Source: Streptomyces antibioticus | GTDB taxonomy: Bacteria > Actinomycetota > Actinomycetes > Streptomycetales > Streptomycetaceae | Direction of reading: 5' to 3' | DNA length: 64,000 bases | NCBI RefSeq assembly: GCF_001514065.1 | Contig: NZ_KQ948425.1 | Coordinates: forward strand, 686,519-750,518 | Shown: piece by piece, positions 63,101 through 64,000 of the stretch | Position numbering within the stretch: the first letter of the stretch is position 1 | How the letters are laid out: the number at the start of each line of letters is the position of its first letter | The notes under the pieces: generated by a model | Seen by the model: only the letters and a program-made list of their open reading frames with translations | Told to the model about the DNA's origin: nothing | Databases searched by the model: none | Position numbers and translations under genes: made by a program

Positions 63101-64000
63101 TCGACGCTCTCCACCAGCTGGTCGGGCTGATAGGCGTGCAGCAGCCGGTCGTACTCGGCCTGCGTGACCGGCAGGACCGTGCCGTGGCGTGGCCTGGACG
63201 GCAGGTCGTAGTCGGCGACCGGGGTCCAGACGCCGGAGTCGAGGTCGGTCGTCTCGAAGGGGAGGTAGCCGCGGCCGCCGAACTCGTCGAGGAACGCGTA
63301 CCACTTCTCCTCGGTGTTCGACTTGAACACCAGCGGCCCCTCGGCGGCGCTCATCGCGCCCTTGCCGATGCCCTCGGCGACCGGGGTCCACGAGCCCAGG
63401 ATGGAGTCGCTCTTCTCCTCGAAGATGAACTTGCTGTTGGGGGTGGAGGAGGAGTTGTTCCGCTCGTCCTTCGACAGACGGTAGTAGGTGCCGTTGTGCC
63501 GGATCATCGTGGAGTCGATGACCGAGTAGCCGCGGTCGACCCAGACCTTGGGCTGGCTGAAGGTGTAGAAGTCGCGGGTGGTCGCGTACATCATGCGGTT
63601 GTACGTGTCGCCGGAGTGCGCCTCGTTGTCGTACAGCTTCGACGCCCAGAAGACGACGTACTCGCCGCGCTCGGCGTCGTAGAAGGCCTCCGGCGCCCAG
63701 GTGTTGCCGGCGCTGTCCGGGGAGACCTTGACCAGGCGCTGGTCGGTCCAGTGGACGAGGTCGGTGGACTCCCAGACCATGATGGACTTGCTGCCGCTGC
63801 GCTGGGCGGCGTCCCAGTCGCCGTTGCCGTAGATCCGCAGGTCGGTGGCGATCTGGTAGAACTTGTCGCCCTCCGGGGAGCGGATGATGAACGGGTCGCG
63901 CAGGCCCTTCTCGCCGAGCGTCGAGGTCAGGACCGGCTTGCCGTCGTTCAACTCCCGCCACTTCAGCGGGTCGTCGCCCTTGCTGAGGGCGGCGTAGAGC
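60193..64000 (-). CDS. multidomain GH43 arabinanase/arabinofuranosidase, 3' part (start beyond window)
   Basis: At least 1,268 residues of a huge, probably secreted enzyme for arabinan or arabinoxylan. In order: GH43 five-blade propeller (64000 to ~63130; RDPFII, MIRHNGTYYR, AEGPLVFK), Ig-like domain (~63100-62870), LamG sandwich (~62850-62260), linker, second GH43 (~61970-61130; LNADPNIVRFGDTFYLYPTT, QMIDPAVFTDDDGTSYLYWG, NEGSFVIKRK), PKD repeat (~61100-60590) and a C-terminal glycan-binding-like domain. Two catalytic modules in one chain are unusual but known. The signal peptide is beyond the right edge. Confidence 0.92.
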   Translation of the reverse strand, partial: LYAALSKGDDPLKWRELNDGKPVLTSTLGEKGLRDPFIIRSPEGDKFYQIATDLRIYGNGDWDAAQRSGSKSIMVWESTDLVHWTDQRLVKVSPDSAGNTWAPEAFYDAERGEYVVFWASKLYDNEAHSGDTYNRMMYATTRDFYTFSQPKVWVDRGYSVIDSTMIRHNGTYYRLSKDERNNSSSTPNSKFIFEEKSDSILGSWTPVAEGIGKGAMSAAEGPLVFKSNTEEKWYAFLDEFGGRGYLPFETTDLDSGVWTPVADYDLPSRPRHGTVLPVTQAEYDRLLHAYQPDQLVESVEDIQVKTRTGEAPVLPATVIATYADGVKRPVAVDWEDVPASEYAQPGTFTVTGSLPDGAALPVQAQVTVSAEGPDVPADLLLEYDFDETGGNIARDASGHGYHGTYARTPAFGTGVDGGSFKMSGDSATSPYVKIPNGVLKNADSVTVSTYAKWQGGASFQWLFGLGPDSNKYLFATPSNGGSSLYSAITKASWSAESKLTAGSGLTPGKWQHVTVTLDGTTGTMVLYVDGVEAARTTTGIKPSELYDANKDYTGYIGRSLYAADPYFGGEVDDFRIYDRALTPAEVMELSGNTAGIAKATQTGLKVDAIIDNADSKITLPLKEGSDLTSLAPEFTLAHGAAISPASGSVQDFSKPVTYEVTGSDGKKRTWTVSALIMKSPVLPGLNADPNIVRFGDTFYLYPTTDGFEGWSGTQFKAYSSTDLVHWKDHGVILDLGPDVSWADSRAWAPTIAEKDGKYYFYFCADANIGVAVSDSPTGPFKDALGHPLLKAGQYSGQMIDPAVFTDDDGTSYLYWGNGHAYVAPLNADMVSIDTAKTKDITPSGYNEGSFVIKRKGIYYFMWSENDTRDENYRVAYATGSSPTGPWTKRGVILEKDLSLGIKGPGHHSVVHVPNTDDWYIAYHRFAVPGGDGTHRETTVDKLEFDADGLIKKVVPTLTSIDPVTVVHAGPNAEGSEGDALALSGTLSGAGTPKWTVEAGAPCTFADPAAVHTTLTCTDDGTYTVTLTGGRSSDTATVKVANAAPAITAATGPKSAVSVGRTAVVTAAFTDPGSSDTHTCKVDWKDGTAPQAGQVTATGCRAEHTYTKAGIRRPVITVTDDDGASDSGTLPELIAYDRSAGPAFGTGVYTSPAGAYPARPALTGKAAFSLVALYEKGATVPTGWATLDFGPAKLKFRSTGSDWLVVTGDQAVYQGSGTVNGGSGYGFRVTATAHTFRIKIWKKAGGEVVYDNATSPKLAGIITIGAARR

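Overview
The window is very GC-rich, uses C or G at almost every third codon position, and starts many genes with GTG or TTG. Its gene families (LexA, Pgm, tandem-domain universal stress proteins, SulP, CGNR regulators, a large secreted GH43 enzyme) point to a Streptomyces or close relative. I see no rRNA, tRNA, CRISPR array, transposase or integrase. From memory, the 17-55 kb part resembles the S. coelicolor SCO0167-SCO0219 region, the dormancy/hypoxia locus controlled by the DevR/DosR homologue OsdR. That identification is inference from gene content.

Layout. (1) 0-17 kb is ordinary accessory chromosome: two tandem AraC-type regulators, two alpha/beta hydrolases, a DUF1062 protein, a RibD-type reductase, phosphoglucomutase, a methyltransferase, a cupin, small S1-like and SUKH proteins, a LexA-family repressor with a nearby imperfect SOS-type box, a membrane protein with a 21-bp tandem repeat, a lipid kinase/PAP2 pair, and a MerR/methyltransferase divergent pair sharing a palindrome. 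Two genes are frameshifted: a ComB-like phosphatase and a GNAT acetyltransferase. (2) 17-55 kb is a hypoxia/dormancy-type island. It holds pyruvate phosphate dikinase, seven tandem universal stress proteins, four CBS-BON proteins, a complete group 3b-type [NiFe] hydrogenase with HypF, HypC, HypD, HypE and an endopeptidase, a GNAT/acyl-CoA-synthetase fusion, alcohol dehydrogenase, SulP transporter, carbamate kinase, GH65 sugar phosphorylase with beta-phosphoglucomutase, GAPDH, a ribosome-hibernation-like protein, a flavodoxin, an FMN split-barrel protein and an Rv1733c-like membrane protein. (3) 55-64 kb is ordinary again: a large hypothetical, a CGNR regulator diverging from a TPR-like protein, a TrpF-like isomerase, a P1/DmpA peptidase, a haloacid dehalogenase, and the 3' part of a multidomain GH43 arabinanase/arabinofuranosidase.

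How the island works together. At least eleven promoter regions between 20.7 and 54.8 kb carry a near-palindrome of the form GGGCCG-NN-CGGCCC. Its 14-bp GGG-N8-CCC layout is that of the mycobacterial DosR box. It sits mostly 30-120 bp upstream of the stress-protein, CBS, hydrogenase, acetyltransferase, SulP, GAPDH and FMN-protein genes, so the region reads as one regulon. The metabolic genes fit survival without respiration: hydrogen cycling on NAD(P)H, PEP/pyruvate interconversion by PPDK, alcohol formation, ATP from carbamoyl phosphate, phosphorolysis of disaccharides, and translational shutdown. A pair of a stand-alone cyclic-nucleotide-binding-fold protein and a CBS-BON protein occurs twice, once inside the hydrogenase operon and once beside carbamate kinase. 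The fold proteins lack the arginine that normally holds the cyclic phosphate, so they may be undescribed ligand sensors. No DosR/OsdR-type kinase or regulator gene and no hypA or hypB lies in the window.
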